Assembly (NCBI GenBank): GCA_035527515.1
Contig: DATLAJ010000015.1
Span: 1-43,018, forward strand
DNA length: 43,018 nucleotides
Source: a bacterium
Lineage (GTDB): Bacteria; B130-G9
Direction: 5' to 3'
Shown here: positions 12,255 through 21,273 of the stretch, piece after piece
How the letters are laid out: each line of letters starts with the position of its first letter
Numbering within the stretch: position 1 is the first letter of the stretch
Made by a program: the position numbers and the translations under genes
Notes under the pieces: model-generated
Databases searched by the model: none
The model's input: the letters and a program-made list of their open reading frames with translations, nothing else
What the model was told of the DNA's origin: nothing

Positions 12255-13247
12255 TCAAGAGTGCCGCAGGCTGTCCCGGACGATGACGCCGTATCTTAGG
12301 CCCCTATCCGAGACCGTCATGGCCGAAGCGCCGAATAAGGACAGTAGCTCGTGCAGTATCAGAAGCCCCGCGTCTATCACCGGCGCACGTCCCTTCGGCA
12401 ACGACGGGATTTGATGCCGCTGGGCAAGCGACATCTTCCCCAGCCTGTCAATGTGCTTCAGTATGACATCCTGCGTAACCCGAACTCCTTGAACCCGCTC
12501 GGGTGCGTATGGCACGATATTGTGCTCCATCGCCACGAGTGTGGTCGCCGACCCGCCCACTGCTACTAGCAGCGGATTGACGGGGCCGCTTGTCGCCTTT
12601 TCCACGAGCTTTTCGGTCTCTGTTCCCTTCAGCTCGTCGCGAATGGCGGCCCTCAATTGTGCGGTCACGGCCAAATCGAGCGGATAGAGCGTGATGAAGC
12701 GGTCCGTTAGGGTCAGCGCTCCGAGCGGGATACTGACCGCAAGCTCCGGCGGGGTCGGCTCGCTCGCCTCTTTTGAGCTAGCGCTGCCCAGAACAAGCTC
12801 CGTGCTGCCGCCGCCCACGTCCATCACAGCAATCCGGCTGGTCGAGAGCGGAATGCCACAGGTAATGCCACAGGTCGCACCCCAGAACGTCAGCCGGGCC
12901 TCCTCGTTGCCGCTTATTACCTCTACCTCAAGGCCGGTACTCTGCCTGACTGCTGCCGCGAACTCGTCTCTGTTGGGCGCCTTCCGAAGCGCGCTCGTCC
13001 CCACAATGGAGATGCTAGCTGCGCCAACCTCCCGCAGCTTATCAACGTACTCGACCACCGCGGCCAGCGTGCGCTCGATGCTCTCCCTCCGCATCGCAGG
13101 GTCGCTCGCTGTCCCAGCGCCAAGCCCCGTGATAATGCTCTCGTTGAGAAGCTCTTGCCCCAACCCATTCACTCTCTTTTCAACTGCGAGGCAGAGCACG
13201 GAGCCCGTCCCGATGTCTATCGCGCCAAGAACTTCCGCCACGCTCAT
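12255..13247 (-). CDS. ppx: Ppx/GppA-family phosphatase
   Basis: This 330-residue member of the actin-like ATPase fold hydrolyses inorganic polyphosphate or the pppGpp gamma-phosphate. The first nucleotide-binding loop is AIDIGTGSVLCL near residue 9. GTSALRKAPN follows near 75, the catalytic-type GNEEARL comes after ISGNEEA, and the second phosphate loop is DVGGGSTELVLG. The length fits the short, two-domain Ppx/GppA type without the HD extension. The ATG at 13247 has GAGGGG six bases upstream. The frame stays open to 13655, but that stretch is antisense-like overlap with the upstream gene. It is the last gene of the nnr-rex operon, after a 56-base gap. Which substrate it prefers cannot be told. 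Confidence 0.88.
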   Translation of the reverse strand: MSVAEVLGAIDIGTGSVLCLAVEKRVNGLGQELLNESIITGLGAGTASDPAMRRESIERTLAAVVEYVDKLREVGAASISIVGTSALRKAPNRDEFAAAVRQSTGLEVEVISGNEEARLTFWGATCGITCGIPLSTSRIAVMDVGGGSTELVLGSASSKEASEPTPPELAVSIPLGALTLTDRFITLYPLDLAVTAQLRAAIRDELKGTETEKLVEKATSGPVNPLLVAVGGSATTLVAMEHNIVPYAPERVQGVRVTQDVILKHIDRLGKMSLAQRHQIPSLPKGRAPVIDAGLLILHELLSLFGASAMTVSDRGLRYGVIVRDSLRHS

Positions 13248-13303
13248 AAAATCCCCTCGGTCAAACCTAGTGCTGAGACCCAAAAACCTGCTGGCAGCAT
13301 CTG

Positions 13304-13903
13304 TTATTGAAAACTCCCGCGTCTTATGCAACGTCCACCGCCGTCGATGACCACCACGTTTACGCCCACCTTGTTTGGCGAAAGCCAGACGCCGGCCACC
13401 GATATAACCGCCCTTCCGATGCTCTCCGAATCGCCGATGCTCTTGGCCACGATGCTTTGAGGCGCAACAACGCCCGTTGAGCCGATCTCTTGGCCTTTTC
13501 TGAGCCTGATCTCGATCTCCTGAACACCCATCTTGAATACCGCCGAGCCAGGCCGGGCGTCCATCACTCCAATGAGGACGAAGGAGGCGCCCAAAATGGG
13601 ACCTATCTCGCGCTGTGCTCCGATGCGGACCATGCCTCGCCGAAGCGCTTGCCACGTCTGCTGTGACGGTCGCCCATTGACGCAGATGATAACGATGGAC
13701 CCGTGGGGGTTGGAGTTGAGAAAGTCCCTGAGCGAGCCAGCAGGGGGCAGCTCGGAACTAACTTGGGGTGCCTCTTCGGACACGTCCAACTCTCGGCAAG
13801 CCCCGGGCAGAAAGTCCGTTAGCTGAAGTATGCCTATAACGAGGACTATGACGGCTAAAAAGACCCATGCAGCGGCGCCAGCGATGCGGCTGCTAATGTT
13901 CAT
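13304..13903 (-). CDS. Membrane-anchored protein of unknown function, 199 aa
   Basis: The product starts MNISSRIAGAAAW and has one hydrophobic segment at about 8-28 (WVFLAVIVLVIGIL). An extracytoplasmic domain of about 170 residues follows, rich in beta-strand-like alternation and ending in VVVIDGGGRCIRRG. I do not recognise the domain. The ATG at 13903 overlaps the end of the upstream O-antigen-ligase/TPR gene by 11 bases, so the two are probably co-translated and may work together at the envelope. The longer open frame to 14134 runs inside that neighbour and is not credible. It could be a single-pass envelope factor with an uncleaved signal anchor; nothing more can be said. Confidence 0.7.
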   Translation of the reverse strand: MNISSRIAGAAAWVFLAVIVLVIGILQLTDFLPGACRELDVSEEAPQVSSELPPAGSLRDFLNSNPHGSIVIICVNGRPSQQTWQALRRGMVRIGAQREIGPILGASFVLIGVMDARPGSAVFKMGVQEIEIRLRKGQEIGSTGVVAPQSIVAKSIGDSESIGRAVISVAGVWLSPNKVGVNVVVIDGGGRCIRRGSFQ

Positions 13904-16001
13904 TCTCCAAGCTGCGAAGCAGTGCCTCGATGCGCTCGTCTTCGCCGAAGAGGCGCCTCGCGTCGATGAGCGTGCGCTGGGCATTCCCGGTCTCACCCAG
14001 CGTCGTATAGACTCGTGCAAGGTCGAGCTGCAGCTGAAGGTCCTGAACGTTCTCGAGGCAGTGCACAAGGGCATCCCTAGCCTCTGAAAACCTGGCCATC
14101 CTCTCGAGCATGACGACCAAATTGTGGCAGGCACCCTTCATCCCAGGGGCTATCCCGAGCGCGTTCTTGTAGGCGCTCAGCGCGAGAGCGGGCTTGCCCA
14201 AGTGTTCGTAAACAGCTCCCATATTGAAGTAAGCTTGAGCATAGTCAGGATCGAGAGAAAGAACACGTTTCCAAAGCCCGATCGCCTCGTCCGTCCTGCC
14301 CTTGTAGGAGTAAAGCGCCCCGAGGTTGAAGATCGAATGGCGGTCGTTAGGGTTGTACTTGAGGCTCTTCAGGCTCTCGTCGATGGCATCGTCGAGTTTG
14401 CCCATGTTGCGGAGGCATACCGAGGCGAGGTAGTGGTTCAGGAAGTTGGAGTTGCAGAACTCGGCCGCCTTCTGAAACTGGGCCGCCGCCTGCTCGTATT
14501 CGGCCTTGTTCTTAAGCAAGATGCCTCTGGATTGATGATATTCTGAGATGAGTTCGGAGGCGGAGAGTTGAAGGATTGCGAGCACGAGGGCCGCGATCAG
14601 TAGCGCTGGTGCGGAGCGGCGGTGGGGGTTCTTGCTGGCGATCGCTGCTCCAGTTTCGAGACGTATCGGCGCAGCCACAAGTCCGCAATAGACCCAGAAC
14701 ATCATGAGCGTTACTGGAAGATGAGCTGGGAAGCTGAAGATTGAGTGGACGAGCATGGCCAGCTGCCCAACTAAGACGGCCTGAAGCATGAGTTTATCTC
14801 TGCGAGCCTGGGCATTTCTTGCTGCGCTCGCGCCCGCCCTGAAGAACGATACAATGAGAAATAGGAAGGCAACTGTGCCATAAACACCAAGCTCCGCCGT
14901 GGTCTGGAGGTACTCGTTGTGTGCGTGTTGAACCTTCTTGAACCGGCCCGTTATTCGGTGTTCTTCCGGAGAGCGGTATTCCGGGTAGCGCATCTCATAA
15001 TTGGCTAGCCCCACTCCCAAGGGCCGCTCCGCGATCATCGATATGGTTGACCTCCAGGTCAGCAGCCGGAACTGTATGGGCTTGTCGTTGAAGTTGATCA
15101 TCGAGGCGGCCTTGTCGATGACGAGCGACCTTGTTGAGGGACTTGCGATGATTAGCGCCACGACGGCACAGACCAACGGCAGCACGACGACGATCGCCTT
15201 TCGCGACCGCCTCGGGCCTTTGGAGCGACTGAGCGCTGGGAGAACGAACGCCCAGACCGCCCAGAAAAACGAACCCACGAAGCAGCCGGTCCAGGCGCCC
15301 CTGCTTGCGGTTATTATGAGGTAATAAAGCTGAACGGACAGGCTCACCGAGTATGCAACAGTTACCCATGCCCGGCTTGCCGAGGCCAAGACCGCAAGCG
15401 TCGCCGGGATGGCCATTATGATGAATGCTGCCGCGAAGTTGTTGTGGCCGATGGTGGAAGGTGTTTGCAGCTCGCCATACGAATCGGGGATACGTCTCTG
15501 GCCGAAAAGCCCATAATACTGGATGATGCCAAGCAGGGCCACCAGGGTGCTGGCGATGATAATGGCCACGAGAACCTTGCGGAGATCAAGCCCCGTCTGC
15601 ACCAGCGTCTTGCAGGCGAGCATGAGCGCCAACATGTAGAGCAGATTGACGGCGCTCCGCGCGGCCCAGGGCCTGTTCTGTGCGAACAGGACCGAGACGA
15701 AGCCACAGGCCACAAACACGAGCGCGGGAACCATCATGGGTCCTGTGAAAAAAACCTCCCTTATAGTCCTTCTGAAAACAAGCGCCGCCGCCAGGAGAAA
15801 CGGCACCAGGAGTTGGAGGATGGCCCACTTGATCTGGCTATACCTGTCTAAGGTAAGAGGCGTGAACGCCAGTGGGACAGCCAATAGCATTAGGAGCAGG
15901 ATGTTCTGCCCGGCGAGCATAGAGAGACTGCGAGCCGGCTTCTTTCGGCGCTTAATCCGCCCGCCTCGCAAGTCGTCTTTCACTCTTGATGTCCGAGCCA
16001 A
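13893..16001 (-). CDS. O-antigen ligase/polymerase-family membrane protein with C-terminal TPRs
   Basis: This 702-residue polytopic inner-membrane protein has an N-terminal basic tail and then about 12 hydrophobic segments, followed by TPRs from about residue 510. The Wzy/WaaL family region includes SRGAWTG in one loop. The large periplasmic loop has RPLGVGLANYEMRYP and the diagnostic HAHNEYLQ. It probably transfers or polymerises surface glycan, or glycosylates protein as some WaaL-like enzymes do. Four or so TPRs at the end contain NPNDRHSIFNLGALYSYKG-type units and may bind partners. The listed start is a TTG with AGGTG upstream, overlapping rex. A GTG at 15983 that overlaps the rex stop as GTGA is an equally good alternative. 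Confidence 0.85.
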   Translation of the reverse strand: MARTSRVKDDLRGGRIKRRKKPARSLSMLAGQNILLLMLLAVPLAFTPLTLDRYSQIKWAILQLLVPFLLAAALVFRRTIREVFFTGPMMVPALVFVACGFVSVLFAQNRPWAARSAVNLLYMLALMLACKTLVQTGLDLRKVLVAIIIASTLVALLGIIQYYGLFGQRRIPDSYGELQTPSTIGHNNFAAAFIIMAIPATLAVLASASRAWVTVAYSVSLSVQLYYLIITASRGAWTGCFVGSFFWAVWAFVLPALSRSKGPRRSRKAIVVVLPLVCAVVALIIASPSTRSLVIDKAASMINFNDKPIQFRLLTWRSTISMIAERPLGVGLANYEMRYPEYRSPEEHRITGRFKKVQHAHNEYLQTTAELGVYGTVAFLFLIVSFFRAGASAARNAQARRDKLMLQAVLVGQLAMLVHSIFSFPAHLPVTLMMFWVYCGLVAAPIRLETGAAIASKNPHRRSAPALLIAALVLAILQLSASELISEYHQSRGILLKNKAEYEQAAAQFQKAAEFCNSNFLNHYLASVCLRNMGKLDDAIDESLKSLKYNPNDRHSIFNLGALYSYKGRTDEAIGLWKRVLSLDPDYAQAYFNMGAVYEHLGKPALALSAYKNALGIAPGMKGACHNLVVMLERMARFSEARDALVHCLENVQDLQLQLDLARVYTTLGETGNAQRTLIDARRLFGEDERIEALLRSLENEH

Positions 16002-16717
16002 TCCTTATCACCTAGGTCGCAAGGGTGGCCGTCGCGATAATAGGCCTGGTTTGCGTAGTAGGCGAGATTCTCGAGGTAGATAGTGAAATCCACATTATGC
16101 ACGAAGATGCCTTGGGGAACATCGATATGAGTGGGTGCGAAGTTCAATATCGCTTTTATGCCCGCCTGCGCGATCGTGTCGGCCGCATCCTGTGCGCTCG
16201 ACGCGGGCACAGCGATTATCCCAAGTTCTATGCATCTTTCGTTGACTAATCGAGGCAGATCATCGACATGGAATACCTCAAGTCCAGAATCTCGCTTCGC
16301 TGCCGTGGCTTCAGGATATTTGTCAACAATGGCAGCCACTCGGAACGCGCTTTCGGCAAGACCCTTATGCCTCGACAGGGCGATACCTAGTCTCCCGGCG
16401 CCCACGATGGCCACGTTCCACGTTCTCTTCAGCCCAAGCTTCTGAAGCAGAGCTTCTCTCAGCCCCTTGACATAGTACCCAACCCCGGCTTTGCCAAATG
16501 CGCCAAATAGCCCCAGGTCCTTGCGCACGAGCGCAGCGCTGATCGAGAACTTGCCGGCAAGCTCCCTCGAAGAGATGGTTTCCCTACCCTCGGCTTCCAA
16601 GTCTGCCAAATGCCTGACATAGAGGGAAGCCCTAAAGAGCGTAAGAGATGAGACACCGTGGCCGACAGATTTGCCTCGCTCCCGCGCGCTTTGGCCGTGC
16701 GCCTTGATCCTTTTCAC
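15980..16717 (-). CDS. rex: Redox-sensing transcriptional repressor Rex
   Basis: Rex senses the NADH/NAD+ ratio and represses respiratory or fermentative genes when NADH is low. The N-terminal winged helix has the family DNA-reading helix, with ALVRKDLGLFGAFGKAGVGY at about 62-81. A Rossmann fold with GAGRLG at about 106-111 binds NAD(H), and the C-terminal LENLAYYANQAYYR helix would be the swapped dimer arm. The only in-frame start is a GTG at 16717 without its own ribosome site. It lies one base after the stop of an 8-codon leader frame that has a strong GGGAGG site, so it is probably coupled to it. Its neighbours are nnr upstream and the O-antigen-ligase gene, which overlaps its end by 22 bases. 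The 245 residues include about 25 extra at the N terminus compared with typical Rex. Confidence 0.93.
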   Translation of the reverse strand: MKRIKAHGQSARERGKSVGHGVSSLTLFRASLYVRHLADLEAEGRETISSRELAGKFSISAALVRKDLGLFGAFGKAGVGYYVKGLREALLQKLGLKRTWNVAIVGAGRLGIALSRHKGLAESAFRVAAIVDKYPEATAAKRDSGLEVFHVDDLPRLVNERCIELGIIAVPASSAQDAADTIAQAGIKAILNFAPTHIDVPQGIFVHNVDFTIYLENLAYYANQAYYRDGHPCDLGDKDWLGHQE

Positions 16718-16718
16718 G

Positions 16719-16745
16719 TTAGCGCCGTCGGGTCGCCCGACTCAT
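16719..16745 (-). promoter_or_regulatory. Leader mini-ORF coupled to rex
   Basis: An ATG at 16745 opens eight codons (MSRATRRR) and stops with TAA; the rex GTG begins one base later. A GGGAGG ribosome site at 16757-16752 serves this leader, not rex, which has none. Reinitiation after the leader is the simplest explanation. A one-base sequencing error joining the two is the alternative, since the arginine-rich leader could then be the rex N terminus. Confidence 0.45.
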
Positions 16746-16774
16746 GTCATTTTTCCTCCCTTGCTCGCGCGACT

Positions 16775-18334
16775 CTAGCCAACAACTCGGTCGATTGCCT
16801 CAGGCAAGAAATCGAGAATGTCAGAAGCCACCAGGCTCGCCTCGCCAAGAGACTCGACAGCCACGTCGCCGGCTAGTCCGTGAAGATAGGCGCCAAGCTT
16901 GGCAGCCTCGAGCGGTGGGGCACCCTGCCCGGCGAAGGCCGCGACAAGCCCCGTCAGAACATCCCCCGTCCCGCCGCTCGCCATGCCCGGATTGCCTGTC
17001 ATGTTGATGAATGCAGTCCCATCGGGAGCCGCAACGATGCTTCTCGCTCCCTTGAGCAACAGAAACACGCCCAAAGAGCGTGCAGACTCGCGAGCAGCCC
17101 CCAAGCGGTCCTTCAGAATGTCCGACATGGCCCTTCCGCTGAGCCGCGAGAGCTCCTTCGGATGAGGCGTTACAATGACGGGCGCATCTAGCCCTTTCAG
17201 CAGATCGGCCTTCCCGGCCAGAGCGTTGATGCCGTCTGCGTCGAGAACTATCGGGACGGCTTCTATCCTCGGGAGCAGCTGACAGACGAACTCAACCGTC
17301 TCGGGCGCTGTCCCAAGTCCCGGGCCGACAGCGATAGCGGTGATTCTGAGCCTCTCGATTGCTTGTAGTATCTGATCGGTAGCGGCAGGAGAGATACCGC
17401 CAGCCTTCCCCTCTGCCACCGGAATTGTCATTGCCTCGGTGGTCTTCACCTCCATAATCGCGCTCAACGAGGCGGGAATAGCGGCCGTGCAAAGCCCGGC
17501 CCCGGCCCTCATCGCGGCCTCAGCTGCGAGCGCAACCGCTCCGGTCTTGCCGGTCGAGCCGCCAACGATCAGGACGTGTCCAAACGTTCCCTTGTGTGTA
17601 TCTGGCTTGCGCAAGAATATGCCCAGGTCGAGCTCATCCGCGTCCATGCGATAGGTCTTAACGTTGCTCTTGGCGACGGTCTCGGGCGGGATGCCGATGT
17701 CTGCGACGACAAGCTCGCCGACAAACTCGGCGCCCGGATAGAGCAGCTGGCCGACCTTGGGCAGCCCGAAGGTTACGGTGGTGGCCGCCCTGACCACGCT
17801 CCCCAGCAGTTGCGGAGTGTCGGACGAGAGCCCTGAAGGCATATCGACCGAGACCACGTAGCCCGGCATGCTGTTGACCATCTCGATGACCTCACCAAAG
17901 ATGCCAGAAGCGCCACGCGTAAGCCCAGTCCCCAGCATCGCATCCACAATAATATCGCAGGAGAAAAGAGTATCAGTGAACTTCCGGAAACTCGCCAGAC
18001 CAGGGGCAAAATCAACCGAGACACCGATGCGACGAAGTATCTCGAGGTTCAGCCTCGCGTCGCCCTTGATATCGTCCAGATTCGCCAGAACGATGGTCCT
18101 AGTCGGGACGCCCATCCCATTGAGCCAGCGGCTCACAACGAAGCCGTCACCCCCGTTGTTGCCCTTCCCGCAAAGGACGACGACCTGCCTCGTGCTAATG
18201 TCCCCGAAACGGCGCTTCAGGTGCTCAACGACGCTCCTGCCGGCGTTCTCCATCAGGACCGGCCCCGGGATACCCAAAACCTCGATCGCATCACGGTCGA
18301 GCGCTTGCATCTCGGCGGCTGTTACGACTTCCAT
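16775..18334 (-). CDS. nnr: Bifunctional NAD(P)H-hydrate epimerase / ADP-dependent NAD(P)H-hydrate dehydratase
   Basis: This enzyme repairs NADH and NADPH that have been hydrated. The N-terminal YjeF_N domain (about 1-215) epimerises the R form and carries GKGNNGGDGF at about 56-65. The C-terminal ribokinase-like YjeF_C domain (about 225-515) dehydrates the S form using ADP, with the NPGMASGGTGDVLTG signature near the end. At 519 residues it is a normal-length fusion. The ATG has AGAGGGAGA seven bases upstream. It is the first gene of the leftward operon, with rex 57 bases downstream, so NAD(H) repair and NADH sensing are likely co-expressed. All expected motifs are present. Confidence 0.95.
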   Translation of the reverse strand: MEVVTAAEMQALDRDAIEVLGIPGPVLMENAGRSVVEHLKRRFGDISTRQVVVLCGKGNNGGDGFVVSRWLNGMGVPTRTIVLANLDDIKGDARLNLEILRRIGVSVDFAPGLASFRKFTDTLFSCDIIVDAMLGTGLTRGASGIFGEVIEMVNSMPGYVVSVDMPSGLSSDTPQLLGSVVRAATTVTFGLPKVGQLLYPGAEFVGELVVADIGIPPETVAKSNVKTYRMDADELDLGIFLRKPDTHKGTFGHVLIVGGSTGKTGAVALAAEAAMRAGAGLCTAAIPASLSAIMEVKTTEAMTIPVAEGKAGGISPAATDQILQAIERLRITAIAVGPGLGTAPETVEFVCQLLPRIEAVPIVLDADGINALAGKADLLKGLDAPVIVTPHPKELSRLSGRAMSDILKDRLGAARESARSLGVFLLLKGARSIVAAPDGTAFINMTGNPGMASGGTGDVLTGLVAAFAGQGAPPLEAAKLGAYLHGLAGDVAVESLGEASLVASDILDFLPEAIDRVVG

Positions 18335-18638
18335 CTGTCTCCCTCTAAGGTCTTTTGATGGGCAAAGCCTACGTGCATAGGCTGCCCTTTGTCAAATCCC
18401 ACTGGAGAGCGGCGAGCTGCATCTTAGTGCGGCCGCAGTCGCTCTGACCCGCGATGTAGGTGTTTTCAAAGCAAACGCCCGCGAACACATCGGCTGCACC
18501 ACGAAGACGTTTCTCTGGCCGATCTCCACGTGAAACCGCTCCGCGAATCCATTCCGCGAGAAGTCGAAGGTTGCGGGGTGCGGCGTGACCGGTATAGGCT
18601 GTGCGCGATTTCTAATCAACAAAGATAGGGGAATCAGA
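18335..18638. other. Divergent intergenic region, nnr / nucleoside phosphorylase
   Basis: About 300 bases that must hold the two divergent promoters. I found no clear -35/-10 pair and no TTGTGA-type Rex operator. Open frames here on both strands are short, without ribosome sites or recognisable similarity. Confidence 0.5.
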
Positions 18639-19454
18639 TTGCGGTTTAGGGACAGGATTGCGCTTCTGCTTGCTGGTCGAATGGGAAGAAAGATGACGCC
18701 GGCGAGGCGCGAGGCGTTCTTTGGACTTCGGACGTTCTCGCTGTCGGATTTTGTGCTCTTTCCGGCGTCGGTGCCTTCCTCGAAGCGGCTTGTGAAGGAG
18801 TTTCCGTTCTCAATTCGCTCCGGCAGGACGCGAAAGGTCTTCTGCCGGGGCAAGTTCGTCAGCGTTGTTGAGAGCGGCATCGGAGCGCCGTCGGTCGAGC
18901 TCGTGGGCAATCTTGTCTGCAAGGGGGGAGCAAAGGTGCTTCTGCGGGTGGATTTCTGCGGAGCGCTATCTCCGGATGTAGCTGTTGGGGACATTTTTAT
19001 CGCCTCGGCAGCGAGGAGTTTCGACCAAGTAGCCCGGCACTACTACGGTCAGGCGCAAGTCCCGGCGGACAGCGGACTTCTTGCGCTTTTTACGGAACGG
19101 CTTCGGCCAATGGCCCAGAGAGCGGGCATCCCGCTTCACGTTGGCCAGGTCTGCACCGTTGACCTCTTCTTCGCGCAGACGGACGAGATGCTTCGCAAGT
19201 GGGCAGAGTCCGGCGAGGCAGTGGATATGGAGACTGCCGCTGTTTATGCGATCGCCAAGAGCTATAACGTTGCGGCGCTTGCGGTTATGGTCGTGACGGA
19301 CAACAAGCTCTTAGGCCACCTGCCTTATTCGGCCGATGCCGAGAAGCTCAAAAAGATCGTAGCCGGCCACGGCCTCTTGACCAGAGCGGTGAGGGAGATG
19401 ACGCCGTCTTTAGTCGAGCTAGCGCGATCACGCGGGGGCAAGCCTGCATTGTAG
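18639..19454 (+). CDS. Nucleoside phosphorylase (PNP/UDP family)
   Basis: It belongs to the trimeric or hexameric purine/uridine phosphorylase superfamily, which splits nucleosides with phosphate. Visible landmarks are the VVESGIGAPSVELVGN strand-loop that binds phosphate and ribose, LLRVDFCGALSPDVAVGDIFIA, and the family core VDMETAAVYAIAKSYNVAALAV, whose M-E pair contacts ribose. I chose the TTG at 18639 because AGGGGA lies six bases before it. The open frame extends to a GTG at 18585, and ATGs at 18681 and 18693 are alternatives. About 271 residues is normal for the family. The base specificity cannot be called. It reads towards the symporter gene; the gap between them holds hairpins. Confidence 0.85.
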   Translation: MRFRDRIALLLAGRMGRKMTPARREAFFGLRTFSLSDFVLFPASVPSSKRLVKEFPFSIRSGRTRKVFCRGKFVSVVESGIGAPSVELVGNLVCKGGAKVLLRVDFCGALSPDVAVGDIFIASAARSFDQVARHYYGQAQVPADSGLLALFTERLRPMAQRAGIPLHVGQVCTVDLFFAQTDEMLRKWAESGEAVDMETAAVYAIAKSYNVAALAVMVVTDNKLLGHLPYSADAEKLKKIVAGHGLLTRAVREMTPSLVELARSRGGKPAL

Positions 19455-19505
19455 GTAACGTTGCGTCTGTCCATGGGGCAGGGGAGGCGGCTCGCCTTCC
19501 CAGTC

Positions 19506-19673
19506 CACCCGAATGAATTCGGGTGTTAGGATAATGAGAGCCGTCTATATCACCGCATTGAAACGCGGTGATTCATAGAAAGGAGCCGTCCGGCCTGAGC
19601 GACCTCACCGCCCGGCGCAGGCGATGGCCATGCGAGAAGGCTATCCTTGCCCCAACCCCATCTTGAGATGGGG
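19506..19673. repeat. Cluster of three palindromic hairpins (REP-like)
   Basis: Three palindromes lie in the gap between convergent genes. At 19506-19525, CACCCGAAT and ATTCGGGTG are separated by GA. At 19551-19570, CACCGCATT and AACGCGGTG are separated by GA, with one mismatch. At 19656-19673, CCCCATC and GATGGGG are separated by TTGA. The shared design is a GC-rich stem of 7-9 bp with GA at the centre. They may also terminate both genes; none has a proper T-run. Confidence 0.65.
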
Positions 19674-19703
19674 GATCGGGTTGCGAGGCCAGCCCTGGCA
19701 GCG

Positions 19704-21242
19704 CTACTCCTCGTCGTCCTCCCAGCCGGCGTGCCTTTCCCTGTGCCAAGACCTGAAGGTGAGGACCAGCGCCAAGACGAAGAATAGGACCACCGAACCA
19801 AGACCGATGCCGACAAGCTGGCCGCTTGTGTAGCCCCCGTAGCCCTTTTGGAAAATATCGATCACGCCCACGATCGTGAAACAGAAGAGTATGGCCGGTA
19901 TGACGATTCTCACCACCCAGACCCACCATGCCCCTATCTTGCGGTCCGAGACCCGGTTGATGTGCATCCTTAGGAATTGTGCGCCTCGAGCAGTTTTCCC
20001 CTTTACTGTGCCCCGTATCAGCCAGCCAAACACTATGCACTCCACAATCGCCAACGGAACAGCGCCATAGTGCATGACGAAATGATCGACGATGTCCAAC
20101 CAGTAAAGCCCAGCCCCGGTGCAATAGATCAGTCCGCCCAAGAAACCGATTCCGCAAAGAAGTGTTACGGCCGACTTCCGGGAGATGCCGAACTTATCCA
20201 TCAGCCCGGAGCCAAAGCCTTCGACGATAGAGATTGAGGAGGATAGCCCCGCAACCAAAAGGCACGTGAAGAACAGAACGGCGAACAGATGAGGCGCAAA
20301 GGGCATCAGGCTGATCGCCTTTGGAAAGACCACGAACGCAAGTGTGGGACCCGAGGTAACCACCTCGCTGGCGGGCTTGCCGGTGGCAGTGGCCATGTAG
20401 CCGAGCGTCCCGAAAACTGCAAACGCCATAAAGAGCGAGAAGCCGCTGTTCGTCAAAGCAGTTATCGCTGCGTTGCCAGTGAGGTTAGCCCTCTTGGGTA
20501 GATAGCTCGCGTAGGCGATCATGATCCCGAAGCCCACACCAATCGAGAAGAACACCTGGCAGAATGCGTCCCGCCAAACCTGAAACTCACCAAGCTTGCC
20601 GAAATCCGGAGTCAAATACCACTTGATCCCAGTCATCGCTCCGGGCAGTGTAACGCCTCGAATGACCAAGATCACGGTCAGCACGAGTAGAAGCGGCATG
20701 AAGACCTTGCAGGCTATCTCGATGCCTCGTTGCACGCCCTTGAAAGTGATGAACCAGTTCAGGGCCCATACGACCGCAAGCGCTATAACTATGTGCCACT
20801 GGATGGAGCCCAATTCCCAGGGGCCCTTGGTGATGTTGAGGAACTCTGACATAAAGAACTTGTCCGGGTCAGCGCCCCACTTTAAGGAGTAGGAGTAGGT
20901 GAGGAAGTTGGCGCACCAGGCCAGAACGACGGCGTAGTAAATGAGAATGCCGAACATCGCGATGTTGATGGTCATCCAGCCGACCCACTCCCAGCCCTTG
21001 CCGACTTGCTTGTAGGCGACAGGCGCCGAGCCGCGCGTCCTATGGCCGACCGCATACTCGAGCAGAAGAAGCGAAATACCTGCGACCACGAGCGCCGTCA
21101 GATATGGGATGAGAAACGCCCCACCACCGTTCTTGTAGCAGACGTAGTTGAACCGCCAGATGTTGCCCAGACCGATTGCCGAGCCGATCGACGCCAGCAG
21201 AAAACCCGTTCTACTCTTCCATCTCTCTCGTGTATCCGCCAA
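19704..21242 (-). CDS. Sodium-dependent transporter, neurotransmitter:sodium symporter (NSS) family
   Basis: This is a LeuT-fold inner-membrane symporter that would import an amino acid or amine with Na+. TM1 carries the unwound, Na+- and substrate-binding segment GSAIGLGNIWRFNY. TM3 has ILIYYAVVLAW, and TM8 has the Na2-site LSSSISIVEGFGSG. About 12 hydrophobic segments are present in 512 residues, and the tail ends in acidic EDDEE. The start is set at the TTG at 21242, which is six bases after AAGGAG. It gives the family-typical ERWKSRTGF opening; the open frame begins six codons earlier at another TTG. No accessory small subunit gene is next to it. The substrate cannot be assigned. Confidence 0.92.
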   Translation of the reverse strand: MADTRERWKSRTGFLLASIGSAIGLGNIWRFNYVCYKNGGGAFLIPYLTALVVAGISLLLLEYAVGHRTRGSAPVAYKQVGKGWEWVGWMTINIAMFGILIYYAVVLAWCANFLTYSYSLKWGADPDKFFMSEFLNITKGPWELGSIQWHIVIALAVVWALNWFITFKGVQRGIEIACKVFMPLLLVLTVILVIRGVTLPGAMTGIKWYLTPDFGKLGEFQVWRDAFCQVFFSIGVGFGIMIAYASYLPKRANLTGNAAITALTNSGFSLFMAFAVFGTLGYMATATGKPASEVVTSGPTLAFVVFPKAISLMPFAPHLFAVLFFTCLLVAGLSSSISIVEGFGSGLMDKFGISRKSAVTLLCGIGFLGGLIYCTGAGLYWLDIVDHFVMHYGAVPLAIVECIVFGWLIRGTVKGKTARGAQFLRMHINRVSDRKIGAWWVWVVRIVIPAILFCFTIVGVIDIFQKGYGGYTSGQLVGIGLGSVVLFFVLALVLTFRSWHRERHAGWEDDEE

Positions 21243-21273
21243 ACATCGCTCCTTTCTCAATGGTATCCCTTAG

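Noticed and set aside
13248-13655. N-terminal extension of the Ppx/GppA frame
   Set aside because: It overlaps the 199-aa membrane protein gene in another frame; the ATG at 13247 has a good ribosome site and the family-typical N terminus.
18335-18638. Rex operator upstream of nnr
   Set aside because: No TTGTGA-N6-8-TCACAA-type palindrome is present in the region, so autoregulation by Rex is not supported by sequence.
18392-18994. A 200-codon minus-strand frame across the nnr/phosphorylase gap
   Set aside because: More than half is antisense to the phosphorylase gene and the rest has no recognisable motif or ribosome site.
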